A DNA stretch of 64,000 nt from NCBI GenBank assembly GCA_015060555.1, contig SUYG01000037.1, positions 1 to 64,000 of the forward strand. Reading direction: 5' to 3'. The notes under the pieces are model-generated. The model did not search any database, was not told the origin of the DNA, and saw only the letters and a list, made by a program, of their open reading frames with translations. The DNA is from Physcousia sp015060555 (GTDB lineage: Bacteria > Bacteroidota > Bacteroidia > Bacteroidales > Bacteroidaceae). Below, one piece after another: positions 32,696 to 42,127 of the stretch; position 1 is the stretch's first letter, and each line of letters begins with the position of its first letter. The translations under genes and the position numbers were made by a program.

Positions 32696-34575
32696 TTAAA
32701 GAAATGAAAAAGCTTACATTCCTCGTCACTGACAAGGAATACGAGCCGTTCATCGAACAGCTGCGCCAACTCGGCGTGGTGCATGTCGTGGAACTGCAAG
32801 CCGGTGCCACCAGCCCCGAGTTGCAAAACGCCATCTCCCTTGGTGAGCGCTATAAGGCAGCACTGAAGGCCATGTCGTATGCTGCGGCTGCCTACGAAAA
32901 GGCAAAGAAGGCGGGCGATGCTGAAGCAACAGCTTTCGTCGCAGACACCACTACGGCAACGCCTGCATCGGATGTGGCTGCTGAGGGGCTCTCCATCGTA
33001 GAGCACATCGAAAAGCTGGCGGCTGACGAGACTGCCACACGCCACGCCATCGATGCTGCCGAGAAAGCCATCGCACAATTGGAGCCCTTCGGCGAATTCT
33101 CATGGAACGAGCTCCATGCGCTGGAGCGTGACACCAACTGCCGAATTGACTTCTTCCGCTGTTCCACGAAGAGCTTCCGCCAACAGTGGGCCGACGACTT
33201 CTTCGCCATCCCCGTGGGAGAGGAGAACAAGAAGACATACTTCGTCACCTTCGCCGACCAGCAACCCTCAATCGCTGCAGAACACCTGGAACTGCCCGCT
33301 GAAAGCCTTTCCTATTACATAAAGGAAAAGGCCACGCAGCAACAACACCTGCATGACATCCACCAAGAGCAATTGCATCTGGCATTGGAAAAGCGCGAGA
33401 TTGTGGAGGCTGCCAGACTCGTTAACGAAGACAGCATCTCACTGGCACGCGTTCAGCTCAGCCACGAGGACATCGTCGGTGGCGTCGTACGACTGATGGA
33501 AGCCTGGGTGAAGACGGAGAATGCAGACGATGTCACCACCGCCCTGGACCAGGCCGGTATCTACTACGAGATGGCAGACCCCGCAGAAGATGACAAAGTA
33601 CCCATAGAGATCAAGAACGACAGCTACAGCAGCCTCTTCGAACCCATCCTAAAGATGTACTCGCTGCCCAACTACCGCGACCTCGACCCTACGGTTTTCT
33701 TCGCGCCGTTCTTCATGCTGTTCTTCGGCCTGTGCATGGGCGATGCCGGCTACGGCCTGCTCATCCTCGCCGGCAGCCTCTATCTGCTGAAGGCCAAGCC
33801 CGACTTCAAGGCTTATGCCAAGCTGGGCTGCTGGCTCGGCGCCACCACGATGGTGGTGGGCCTGCTGACAGGCTCCTTCTTCGGCATCGACCTCTCGCAG
33901 CAGGACTGGGCTTTCCTGGCACCTGTCAAACACCTGTTCATCAATGAGAACAACTACAAGCCCTTCGGCTATGCCCCGATGATGGTCTTCTCCGTATGCA
34001 TTGGTTTTGTGCAAGTGCTGCTCGGAATGATTCTCGCCGGTGTCAAGGCTGCCAGAAATGGCGGCTGGAAATATGGCGTAGGCAAGTTCTCATGGGTGGT
34101 CTTCCTCGTGACGGCCGTCATCATGTTCGCTGCAGCACCCGAGTCCAAGGCCGCGCTGTACTTCCTGTACGGTGTCATAGGAATGAGTGCCTGTGGCATC
34201 ATGTTCTACAACAACCCCGACAAGAACATCTTCGTCAACTTCGGCGGCGGCGTGTGGAGCGTCTATAACATGGCCACGGGTCTGTTGGGCGACCTGCTGA
34301 GCTACATCCGCCTCTTCGCCCTTGGCCTTACGGGCGGCGTCCTCGGCGGCGTATTCAACCAGTTGGCTACAGACCTGACGGAGACCCTACCCTGGTTCAT
34401 CCGCTGGTTGCCGATGCTACTCATCCTGCTGCTGGGCCATGGCATCAACTTCGGCCTCTGTATGATATCATCCTTTGTGCACCCGATGCGTCTGACCTTC
34501 GTGGAGTTCTTCAAGAACGCCAACTTCGAGGGTGGTGGCAAAGCCTTCATACCGTTCCGTCGTAAGGCTGCATAA
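32692..34575 (+). CDS. atpI: V-type ATPase subunit I
   Basis: The 627-residue membrane subunit has a cytosolic N-terminal half with coiled coils (about 1-330) and a C-terminal half with about seven to eight membrane segments (about 340-610) including DPTVFFAPFFMLFFGLCMGD and a SYIRLFALGLTGGVLG segment that carries the essential stator arginine. It forms the ion half-channels next to the proteolipid ring. In other Bacteroidales operons I know, a proteolipid subunit K gene follows directly; here a hairpin and a pseudogene fragment follow instead. Residues about 75-95 hold an Ala/Thr-rich stretch of uncertain origin. Confidence 0.94.
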   Translation: MIKEMKKLTFLVTDKEYEPFIEQLRQLGVVHVVELQAGATSPELQNAISLGERYKAALKAMSYAAAAYEKAKKAGDAEATAFVADTTTATPASDVAAEGLSIVEHIEKLAADETATRHAIDAAEKAIAQLEPFGEFSWNELHALERDTNCRIDFFRCSTKSFRQQWADDFFAIPVGEENKKTYFVTFADQQPSIAAEHLELPAESLSYYIKEKATQQQHLHDIHQEQLHLALEKREIVEAARLVNEDSISLARVQLSHEDIVGGVVRLMEAWVKTENADDVTTALDQAGIYYEMADPAEDDKVPIEIKNDSYSSLFEPILKMYSLPNYRDLDPTVFFAPFFMLFFGLCMGDAGYGLLILAGSLYLLKAKPDFKAYAKLGCWLGATTMVVGLLTGSFFGIDLSQQDWAFLAPVKHLFINENNYKPFGYAPMMVFSVCIGFVQVLLGMILAGVKAARNGGWKYGVGKFSWVVFLVTAVIMFAAAPESKAALYFLYGVIGMSACGIMFYNNPDKNIFVNFGGGVWSVYNMATGLLGDLLSYIRLFALGLTGGVLGGVFNQLATDLTETLPWFIRWLPMLLILLLGHGINFGLCMISSFVHPMRLTFVEFFKNANFEGGGKAFIPFRRKAA

Positions 34576-34595
34576 AAGAACTAAGAATTACGAAA

Positions 34596-34632
34596 AGCAC
34601 CCCACACTCATTGATGAGTTGTGGGGTGCTTA
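34596..34632. terminator. Hairpin at the end of the V-ATPase operon
   Basis: AAGCACCCCACACTCA pairs with TGAGTTGTGGGGTGCTT (one bulged T) around a short loop. The plus-strand tail is A-rich (AAAATAC), so termination may be weak; it could also serve as a processing or stability hairpin. Confidence 0.65.
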
Positions 34633-34635
34633 AAA

Positions 34636-34827
34636 TACATGTTTTTGTGGCGAAATGCGACCTTGTTTTCGGAAAATTTTAAAGATTCAGAAAACGGATG
34701 GCAGAAGTATTTTGATGTGGAATCTTTTGTATATCAAAATGAAGTGCAATCCATGAAACTATGGATACAAGAACGTTTTGAGTGGTTAAAACAACAATTT
34801 GATGCCATGAAATTGAGAACTTCTTAG
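34636..34827 (+). pseudogene. Decayed CotH-like gene fragment with internal deletion
   Basis: The open frame reads FLWRNATLFSENFKDSENGWQKYFDVESFV and continues YQNEVQSMKLWIQERFEWLKQQFDAM. The first half resembles the segment of CotH-family proteins that precedes the WY-NE motif, the second half resembles the extreme C-terminus of the same family (a helix with L-x-x-W-I-x-x-R-x-x-W-L). About 100 or more residues between them are missing, so this looks like a gene reduced by internal deletion. It occupies the spot where the V-ATPase proteolipid gene would be expected. Family assignment is tentative. Confidence 0.5.
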
Positions 34828-34935
34828 TTGTTTTGTTTGCACTGTCTTACAGTAGCATTCATTAGTTATTTACATTTTAAAAAGGGTACAGAATACAATT
34901 GACGAGAATCTTTTTGGCATTTTTTTGCTCAAAAC

Positions 34936-34966
34936 TTGCATGAGTCGCACTTTGTGCTTACTTTTG
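34936..34966 (+). promoter_or_regulatory. Promoter of leuS (TTG-N20-TACTTTTG)
   Basis: TTG at 34936-34938 and TACTTTTG at 34959-34966 are 20 bases apart. The leuS ATG at 35012 follows 45 bases later. Confidence 0.75.
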
Positions 34967-35011
34967 CACCCGAAAAATCAACTATTTAAACGATTATCGT
35001 ACAACGAATCT

Positions 35012-37882
35012 ATGGAATACAATTTCAGAGACATTGAGAAGAAATGGCACCAGAGATGGGTGGCCATGCAGACGTACAAGGTGACAGAGGACGAGACACG
35101 ACAGAAATTCTACGTGCTGAACATGTTCCCTTACCCCAGCGGTGCGGGCTTGCATGTGGGTCACCCCTTAGGCTATATCGCCAGCGACATCTATGCCCGC
35201 TACAAGCGTCTGCAGGGCTTCAACGTGCTGAACCCCATGGGCTACGATGCCTACGGTCTTCCCGCAGAACAGTATGCCATCAAGACTGGTCAGCATCCTG
35301 AGAAGACAACCTTTGCCAACATCGACCGCTACCGCGAGCAGCTGGATAAGATCGGTTTCTCCTTTGACTGGAGCCGCGAGGTTCGCACCTGTGCACCGAA
35401 CTACTATAAGTGGACACAATGGGCCTTCCAGAAGATGTATAACTCATATTTCGACGAACAGCTCCAGAAGGCACAACCCATTGAGAAACTCATCGAGAAG
35501 TTCAAGGCTGAAGGCACATGGCCTGCTGATGAGAAGGAACAGAGCGAACTGCTCATGCAGCATCGCATTGCCTACCTCGGCGAGACAATGGTGAACTGGT
35601 GCCCTGCACTGGGTACGGTGTTGGCCAATGATGAGGTGGTAAATGGCGTCAGCGAGCGCGGCGGCTACCCGGTGGAGCAGAAGAAGATGCGCCAGTGGTG
35701 TCTGCGCGTCAGCGCCTACAGCCAGCGTCTGCTGGACGGCCTGGAGACCATCGATTGGAGCGAGAGCATCAAGGAGACCCAAAAGAATTGGATTGGTCGC
35801 AGTGAAGGTGCCGAGGTGCTGATTAAGGTGGCCGACAGCGATGTGGATTTCACCATCTTCACCACACGTGCCGACACGATGTTCGGCGTGACCTTCTTCG
35901 TGCTGGCTCCTGAAAGCGAGTTGGTGGACAAGGTGACAACGCCTGACCAACGCGAGGTCGTAGATGCTTACATCAAATATGTGAAAGGCCGCACAGAGCG
36001 TGAACGCATGATCGACCACACTGTGACGGGTGTGTTCTCCGGAGCCTACGGCATCAACCCCATCACTGGCGACAAATGCCCCATCTACGTGGCAGAGTAT
36101 GTGCTAGCCGGCTACGGCACAGGTGCCATCATGGCTGTTCCGGCTCATGACAGCCGCGACTACGCCTTCGCCAAGCACTTCGACCTTCCCATTATTCCAT
36201 TGGTGGAAGGAGCCGACGTAAGCGAGGAGAGCTACGATGCCAAAGAGGGCATTGTGATGAACTCACCCGTGAGCCCTGACAAGAGCGTGATGTATGATGG
36301 CGAATGTCTAGTCTTGAACGGCAAGACCATCAAAGAGGCCATCGCCGAGACAAAGCGCTTCGTGAAGGCTCATCACCTGGGTCGCGTGAAGGTGAACTAC
36401 CGTCTGCGCGATGCCATCTTCAGCCGTCAGCGCTACTGGGGCGAACCCTTCCCCGTCTATTACAAGCATGGGATTCCTCAGATGATACCTGAAGAATGCC
36501 TGCCCATTGAGTTGCCTCAAGTGGATAAGTTCCTGCCTACCGAGACTGGCGAACCTCCCTTGGGCAATGCCACCAAGTGGGCTTGGGATGAGAATAACAA
36601 GAAGATTGTGGAGAACAGCCTCATCGACGACGAGACGGTCTTCCCCATTGAGCTCTATACCATGCCTGGCTTCGCAGGCTCCTCTGCCTACTACCTCCGT
36701 TATATGGACCCCCTCAACGATGAGGCATTGGTAAGCGAGAAGGCAGCCAGCTACTGGCAGAACGTAGATCTCTACGTAGGTGGTAGCGAGCATGCAACGG
36801 GCCACTTAATCTACAGCCGTTTCTGGAATAAGTTCCTCTTCGACCTGGGTGTCAGCAAGAAGGAAGAGCCCTTCCAGAAGCTCATCAACCAAGGTATGAT
36901 TCAGGGTTGGTCCAGCTTTGTCTATCGTCTGCGTGGCACCAACAAGTTCGTGAGCTTCGACCTCTTGGAGGAGCAGTATGACGATGCCAAGAAGAAGAAT
37001 CTCTATTTCTATCAGGGCACTGAGGCGGATCCCGTATATGCTGACATCAGCATGGTCAGCGGCAATGTGCTGGATGTGGAGAAAATCCGTCAGTGGACAG
37101 CCGAGTTCCGCGATGCAGAGTTCATCCTGAACAAGAACGGGCAGTACATCGTCAGCCAAGCTATCGAGAAGATGTCCAAGTCAAAGTACAACGTGGTCAA
37201 TCCCGATGACATCTGCGAGAACTACGGTGCTGACACACTGCGTCTCTACGAGATGTTCCTTGGCCCCATCGAGCAGTCGAAGCCTTGGGATGTTGCCGGC
37301 ATCGATGGTTGCTTCCGCTTCCTGAAAAAGTTCTGGAATATATTCAGACCCACCCCCGACCCCTCCCGTGATGGAGGGGAGAGCCTGCGGGTAGCTGTCA
37401 CCGATGAAGAGCCCATGCCCGCTGAACTGAAGACATTGCATAAGCTCATCAAGAAGGTGACGGAGGACATCGAGAACTTCTCCTACAACACCGCTATCCC
37501 TGCCTTCATGATCGCCACCAGCGAGCTCTCAAATCTCAAGTGCACCAAGCGTGCAGTGCTCGAGCCTATCGTGGTACTCATCGCTCCCTTTGCGCCTCAC
37601 ATCGCTGAGGAACTGTGGGAAGCACTCGGCCACACCACCAGCGTCTGCGATGCACAATGGCCTGAGTTCAACGAGAAGTTCCTCGTCGAAGATACGGTGA
37701 AGATGATGGTAGCCTTCAATGGCAAGACACGCTTCGGCATCGACTTCCCCGCTGATGCCGACAATGCCACCATCGAAGCAGCAGCACGTAACCATGAGTT
37801 GACTCCCAAATATTTGGAAGGTAAGCAGATTATGAAGGTCATCATTGTTCCCAAACGAATGATAAATCTTGTTCTAAAATGA
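35012..37882 (+). CDS. leuS: Leucyl-tRNA synthetase
   Basis: The 956-residue enzyme charges tRNA-Leu. The HIGH-type motif is in PYPSGAGLHVGHPLGY (near residues 43-58), an editing (CP1) domain is inserted in the Rossmann core, and the KMSKS motif is in EKMSKSKYNVVNP (near 722-734). The start at 35012 (MEYNFRDIEKKW) fits the family and the promoter; a longer reading would begin before the promoter. Residues about 778-792 (RPTPDPSRDGGESLR) come from a GC-rich palindromic element at 37345-37385, placed at the entry to the anticodon-binding domain. It overlaps yitT by four bases. Confidence 0.96.
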   Translation: MEYNFRDIEKKWHQRWVAMQTYKVTEDETRQKFYVLNMFPYPSGAGLHVGHPLGYIASDIYARYKRLQGFNVLNPMGYDAYGLPAEQYAIKTGQHPEKTTFANIDRYREQLDKIGFSFDWSREVRTCAPNYYKWTQWAFQKMYNSYFDEQLQKAQPIEKLIEKFKAEGTWPADEKEQSELLMQHRIAYLGETMVNWCPALGTVLANDEVVNGVSERGGYPVEQKKMRQWCLRVSAYSQRLLDGLETIDWSESIKETQKNWIGRSEGAEVLIKVADSDVDFTIFTTRADTMFGVTFFVLAPESELVDKVTTPDQREVVDAYIKYVKGRTERERMIDHTVTGVFSGAYGINPITGDKCPIYVAEYVLAGYGTGAIMAVPAHDSRDYAFAKHFDLPIIPLVEGADVSEESYDAKEGIVMNSPVSPDKSVMYDGECLVLNGKTIKEAIAETKRFVKAHHLGRVKVNYRLRDAIFSRQRYWGEPFPVYYKHGIPQMIPEECLPIELPQVDKFLPTETGEPPLGNATKWAWDENNKKIVENSLIDDETVFPIELYTMPGFAGSSAYYLRYMDPLNDEALVSEKAASYWQNVDLYVGGSEHATGHLIYSRFWNKFLFDLGVSKKEEPFQKLINQGMIQGWSSFVYRLRGTNKFVSFDLLEEQYDDAKKKNLYFYQGTEADPVYADISMVSGNVLDVEKIRQWTAEFRDAEFILNKNGQYIVSQAIEKMSKSKYNVVNPDDICENYGADTLRLYEMFLGPIEQSKPWDVAGIDGCFRFLKKFWNIFRPTPDPSRDGGESLRVAVTDEEPMPAELKTLHKLIKKVTEDIENFSYNTAIPAFMIATSELSNLKCTKRAVLEPIVVLIAPFAPHIAEELWEALGHTTSVCDAQWPEFNEKFLVEDTVKMMVAFNGKTRFGIDFPADADNATIEAAARNHELTPKYLEGKQIMKVIIVPKRMINLVLK
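37345..37385. repeat. GC-rich palindromic element in frame in leuS
   Basis: ACCCACCCCCGACCCCTCCC is followed by GTGATGGAGGGGAGAG. Translated without stop between the catalytic core and anticodon-binding domain. Confidence 0.82.
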
Positions 37883-38841
37883 AATCCGTCAATCCTGCAG
37901 ACTTCATCAAGCAGGTGAATCCTGCCGAAGTCATCAAGCAGGTGAACCCTGCTGAAGTCATCCGGAAGATCCATCTCTGGGATGAGGTGAAGGACTATTT
38001 CTTCATCACATTGGGCTGTGCCATGTATTGTGTTGGTTTCACCTTTTTCATGCTGCCCTACAAGTTCATTCCCGGTGGCTGCACAGGCATCGCGGCCCTC
38101 ATCTTCTATGGCACAGGCATTCCTACACAGTACAGCTACTTTGTCATCAATATCGTGCTTTTGGGCATCGGTTTGAAGGTCCTTGGTTTCAAATACTTCA
38201 CCAAGACCATCTATGCCATTCTGTGCATCACCATCTTCTTGGGGATCCTGCAGAATGCTGTCATGCTTCCAGATGGTACCCTGCCACGCTTGGCCAACGA
38301 TGAAGAGTTCATGGCAGCGGTGCTGGGCGGTACCATCGAAGGCAGCGGGCTGGCACTGGTATTCCTGAACAACGGCTCATCAGGTGGCACGGATATCATC
38401 GCCAGTATCGTCACGAAATACAAGAATTTCTCGATGGGTCGCATCCTGATGTGGTTGGACTTCATGATTGTAACCAGCGGTTTTCTCGTGCTTCATGACT
38501 GGCATAAGGTAGTCATCGGTTACTGTGTGCTCATCATCTCCATGGTGATGTTGGACTACACGATGAACTCTGCCACACAGAGCGTACAGTTCACCATCAT
38601 CTCCGAGAAATATGAACTCATTGCCAAAGCCATCAACGAAGATGTGGGACGTGGCGTCACGGTGCTGAATGGACAGGGATGGTACTCCAAGCAACGCCGT
38701 CCTGTGCTGATTGTCATGGCACGCAGGCGTGAGAGTCCTCGAATATTCCGACTCATCAAATACATTGACAACAAAGCTTTCGTGTCGCAGACGAAGGTCG
38801 TAGGTGTCTATGGAGAAGGATTTGATCATATCAAGACATGA
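37879..38841 (+). CDS. YitT family membrane protein
   Basis: The 320-residue protein has five to six predicted membrane segments (about 45-215; for example CAMYCVGFTFFMLP and YSYFVINIVLLGIGLKVLGF) followed by a C-terminal cytosolic DUF2179 domain (about 225-310). The family is widespread and its transport role is unsettled. The N-terminus has a nine-residue unit (NPAEVIKQV) repeated three times, encoded by a 27-bp tandem repeat. It overlaps leuS upstream and rdgB downstream by ATGA, so the three are translationally coupled. Confidence 0.88.
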   Translation: MKSVNPADFIKQVNPAEVIKQVNPAEVIRKIHLWDEVKDYFFITLGCAMYCVGFTFFMLPYKFIPGGCTGIAALIFYGTGIPTQYSYFVINIVLLGIGLKVLGFKYFTKTIYAILCITIFLGILQNAVMLPDGTLPRLANDEEFMAAVLGGTIEGSGLALVFLNNGSSGGTDIIASIVTKYKNFSMGRILMWLDFMIVTSGFLVLHDWHKVVIGYCVLIISMVMLDYTMNSATQSVQFTIISEKYELIAKAINEDVGRGVTVLNGQGWYSKQRRPVLIVMARRRESPRIFRLIKYIDNKAFVSQTKVVGVYGEGFDHIKT

Positions 38842-39431
38842 AGATTGTATTTGCCACTAATAACCAGCACAAGCTCGCCGAAGTGCGACAGATTCTGGGC
38901 GAACGCTTTGACGTCGTAGGCCTCAACGACATCGGCTGCCATGAGGACATCCCTGAGACAGCCGACACGCTGGAGGGCAATGCCCTGCAGAAAGTACGCT
39001 ATGTCAAGGAACACTATCATCTGGATTGTTTTGCAGATGATACAGGTCTCGAAGTTGATGCACTCAACGGCGCACCAGGCGTTCACACAGCACGCTATGC
39101 TGAACTCTTCGGAAAAGGCGAAACGCATGACAGCGATGCCAACATGAATCTTTTGTTGCAGAATTTAGAAAATAAAACTGACCGCAGCGCAAGATTTCGC
39201 ACCGTTATTGCGTTAATATATAAAGGAGAGGAATATCTCTTCGAAGGCATCTGCCCTGGCACCATCCTTCACGAACGTCGCGGAACAGAGGGTTTCGGCT
39301 ATGACCCCATCTTCCAACCAAAAGGCTACGACCGTCCATTTGCCGAGATGAGCGCCACAGAGAAGAATGCCATCAGTCATCGGGGACGCGCCACCCAGAA
39401 GCTGGCTGACTTCATGAAAAGCGAAGAATGA
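38838..39431 (+). CDS. rdgB: XTP/dITP diphosphatase (Ham1/RdgB)
   Basis: The 197-residue enzyme removes non-canonical purine nucleotides (XTP, dITP, ITP) from the pool. Family motifs are all present: FATNNQHKLAEV (near residues 5-16), ADDTGLEVDAL (near 66-76), and the C-terminal GFGYDPIF and SHRGRA segments. It overlaps the yitT stop by four bases and precedes porZ, separated by a short GTGAAAAATG repeat spacer. Confidence 0.95.
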   Translation: MKIVFATNNQHKLAEVRQILGERFDVVGLNDIGCHEDIPETADTLEGNALQKVRYVKEHYHLDCFADDTGLEVDALNGAPGVHTARYAELFGKGETHDSDANMNLLLQNLENKTDRSARFRTVIALIYKGEEYLFEGICPGTILHERRGTEGFGYDPIFQPKGYDRPFAEMSATEKNAISHRGRATQKLADFMKSEE

Positions 39432-39480
39432 AGAATGAAAAGTGAAAAATGAAAAATAATAAGTGAAAAATGAAAAATAT
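39432..39480. repeat. GTGAAAAATG tandem word before porZ
   Basis: GAATGAAGAATGAAAAGTG and following AAATG/AAGTG units. The complementary word continues into porZ codons at about 39540-39575. Confidence 0.8.
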
Positions 39481-39535
39481 AGGTTACCGTCACATATTGA
39501 AGGAGCGTAGTATTTATGCGCTGCGAAAGAGTATA

Positions 39536-41854
39536 ATGTATTTTTCACTTTTCACTCTTTCATTCTTCACTCTTACTGCCTCTGCCCAGATAGGCTCCTG
39601 GAGCGTCTATCCTGCATACACCGTCAGCACCTATCATCAACATGTCGGAAAACGCGTCTATTCAATCATGGAAGGCAAATTGATGGCATACGATGTTGAG
39701 GACGGCAGCATCACCACCTTTGACTGGCTGCAACAGCTCTCTGACGTTAACGTGTCATTCATTCGCTATTGTGCCGATGCCAATCGCATCGTGATAGTGT
39801 ATGACAACGGAAATATCGATTTACTGTCTGTCAATGATGACTATGATGTCATCAATCTGGCACAACTAAAGAACAGCCTGATACCCAACAAGAACGTTCA
39901 TTATGTGCAGGTCAAGGGAACAAAGGCTTATCTGTGCACAGAGTTTGGCATGGTCGTCGTAGATGTTGCACAAGGTCTCATCAGTGAAAGCTACGAATTA
40001 GGGTTGAATGTGTCGTCCTGTGCGCTCACAGACAGTCATCTCTTCATCGGCACCACAACAGGACTATGGCGTGGCAATCTCAGCGACAACCTGAAGGACA
40101 AGAACAACTGGACACAGCTGGAAACCTATTTCAATGCACAGCACATGGAAACCTTCTCCAGCAATGTCTGGATTCATGTTGGTTCTTATCTCGTTGTCAT
40201 GAATAACGATGAAGAGACGTGGACAACCTTACATGCCGGCACACTCAATCCGACACCTACATACATGACTGTCAACGATGGAAAGCTCATCATCGGAAAT
40301 TCCAAAGACATCTATATCTACGAAAGCAAGAACAAGGTGACACATCTCAAAGGAAATTCCGCCTGGCAGTGTGTTACAACACGCGGTAGTGAATATTGGG
40401 TTAGTGAAGGTATCGAAGGACTACAATCCTATAAGTTGAACGGCAATAACTTTGAACTCACACGCTCCAAAATTCATCCCAACAGCCCAACACACAGCTA
40501 TAGCTTCCATCTGCGCTGGGCTGGTGACAAGCTTATGGTGGCAGGCGGTAACCGCCATTTCGCCAATGTGGAACTCCAGGGTTTGGCCATGATGCTGCAA
40601 CCCGATGGCCAATCATGGACCATCTTTGATGGCACATCAGCCAACGAAAAGTATCCTAAATACCGCTGGCTGGATGTCACGAACATCGCACAGGATCCGC
40701 GGGATGAGAATCATTACTACGTCGGAACCACGCGCAATGGCGTCTATGAATTCAGAAATACTCAGTGTGTTGGACACCTGGGATTGGAAAATGCTCCTCT
40801 GCATTCTATCCTGCCTAACCACGAACATAAGGAATGGTACACCGTGGCGGACGGTCTCATATATGATCCCGACGGCAACCTGTGGCTGCTGAATCCCATC
40901 ATCGGAAAACAAGACACTACCATCCGCGTTATGAAACCCGATGGCACATGGACTGGAATTCCATGCCCTGAAATCAACAGCGCTTCCACTGTGGATAACA
41001 TCTTCTTCGACAGTCGCGGATGGGCGTGGATCAATAGCCGACGCATGGATCAACGCGGTATCTTTATGCTCGACTACAACGGAACCGTTGACAATGCAAA
41101 GGACGACCGCAGATGGCTATCTTCGAAGATTGTCAATCAGGATGGTACAACGTATGCTCCCGATGAGTTCTATTACATCAATGAAGACCTTGACGGCAGC
41201 ATCTGGGTCTGCACAAACATGGGACCTTTCCGTATAACAGAACCTGAGAACTTTGCTTCCAGTTCCTTCACTTACGAACAAGTCAAGGTAGCTCGCAACG
41301 ATGGAAGCGGTCTTGCTGACTATCTGCTTTCTGGTCTGGTCACACAGTGTGTAACCTTCGACGGAGCCGGGCGTAAGTGGTTTGGAACTGCTAACAACGG
41401 CGTATATTTTATCAGCGAAGACTGCCAAGAGGAAATCGCACACTTCACTTCTGAGAACTCTCCACTTCCATCGGACAATGTCTTCGATATTGCCATAAAT
41501 CCAACTACTGGTCGGGTGTTCTTCGCCACAGATAAAGGACTCTGCAGCTATGTCTCTGATGCTACTGAATCGGCTGACGGACTCGAGAAGGACAATATCT
41601 ATGCCTTCCCGAATCCCGTAGAACCTGACTACAGCGGGCCCATCGGAATACGAGGTCTGGTCAAGGACAGCGAAGTGAAGATTGTATCTGCCACAGGACA
41701 ACTCATCTACAGCGGCGTTTCAAATGGAGGCACCTTCACCTGGAACGGCTGCAACCGCTTTGGCAAACGCGTAGCTTCCGGCGTATATATCGTTATTGCA
41801 AATACACCTGATGGAGACAAAGCTGCCACGACCAAAATAACCTTTATCAAATGA
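39536..41854 (+). CDS. porZ: Type IX secretion system protein PorZ
   Basis: The 772-residue protein has a signal peptide (MYFSLFTLSFFTLTASA, then Q), a long series of beta-propeller blades (two-component-regulator-propeller type, about 20-680, with repeats such as VDNIFFDSRGWAWI and VTFDGAGRKWFGT) and a C-terminal type IX sorting-type domain (about 685-772, with YAFPNPVEP, GQLIYSG and GVYIVIANT). PorZ is part of the outer-membrane attachment complex that transfers sorted cargo to A-LPS in species studied. I chose 39536; a start 66 bases upstream would add a hydrophilic N-terminus before the signal peptide. The signal core is encoded by the repeat word TTTTTCACTTTTCACTC. Confidence 0.88.
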   Translation: MYFSLFTLSFFTLTASAQIGSWSVYPAYTVSTYHQHVGKRVYSIMEGKLMAYDVEDGSITTFDWLQQLSDVNVSFIRYCADANRIVIVYDNGNIDLLSVNDDYDVINLAQLKNSLIPNKNVHYVQVKGTKAYLCTEFGMVVVDVAQGLISESYELGLNVSSCALTDSHLFIGTTTGLWRGNLSDNLKDKNNWTQLETYFNAQHMETFSSNVWIHVGSYLVVMNNDEETWTTLHAGTLNPTPTYMTVNDGKLIIGNSKDIYIYESKNKVTHLKGNSAWQCVTTRGSEYWVSEGIEGLQSYKLNGNNFELTRSKIHPNSPTHSYSFHLRWAGDKLMVAGGNRHFANVELQGLAMMLQPDGQSWTIFDGTSANEKYPKYRWLDVTNIAQDPRDENHYYVGTTRNGVYEFRNTQCVGHLGLENAPLHSILPNHEHKEWYTVADGLIYDPDGNLWLLNPIIGKQDTTIRVMKPDGTWTGIPCPEINSASTVDNIFFDSRGWAWINSRRMDQRGIFMLDYNGTVDNAKDDRRWLSSKIVNQDGTTYAPDEFYYINEDLDGSIWVCTNMGPFRITEPENFASSSFTYEQVKVARNDGSGLADYLLSGLVTQCVTFDGAGRKWFGTANNGVYFISEDCQEEIAHFTSENSPLPSDNVFDIAINPTTGRVFFATDKGLCSYVSDATESADGLEKDNIYAFPNPVEPDYSGPIGIRGLVKDSEVKIVSATGQLIYSGVSNGGTFTWNGCNRFGKRVASGVYIVIANTPDGDKAATTKITFIK

Positions 41855-41857
41855 TGA

Positions 41858-42127
41858 ACAGACTTTTCCTCTGCCGACAGCAAACCACTGTCCTACGAGG
41901 CATGGCTGCTATCCTTGCTTCTGCCTGTTTTCTTCAGGTTCCTGATGCAGTCCCGCATTCTCTATCTGGCAGGCATCAGTTCCCTTGAAATCTATCTCGT
42001 TCACTTACCGCTGGTGTCCTACGTTGAGAAAAATATGTTGCACTTCATCCTGTTCATGACAGCTACAGCACTCCTCACCTATGTCTACTATCAAATCAAC
42101 CATAAAATCATTGCTAAATATTTATGA
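41858..42127 (+). pseudogene. C-terminal fragment of an acyltransferase-3-like membrane protein
   Basis: An open frame without a proper start encodes about 90 residues: a hydrophobic segment (AWLLSLLLPVFFRFL), then SRILYLAGISSLEIYLVHLPL, which is the signature of the last helices of acyltransferase family 3 proteins, and one more membrane helix. The N-terminal ~250 residues of such a protein are missing, although the six-frame context shows an unrelated short frame starting at the porZ stop. Its stop overlaps the next gene by four bases, as an intact operon gene would. It is therefore a decayed member of the operon, or less likely an expressed mini-protein from an alternative start. Confidence 0.55.
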
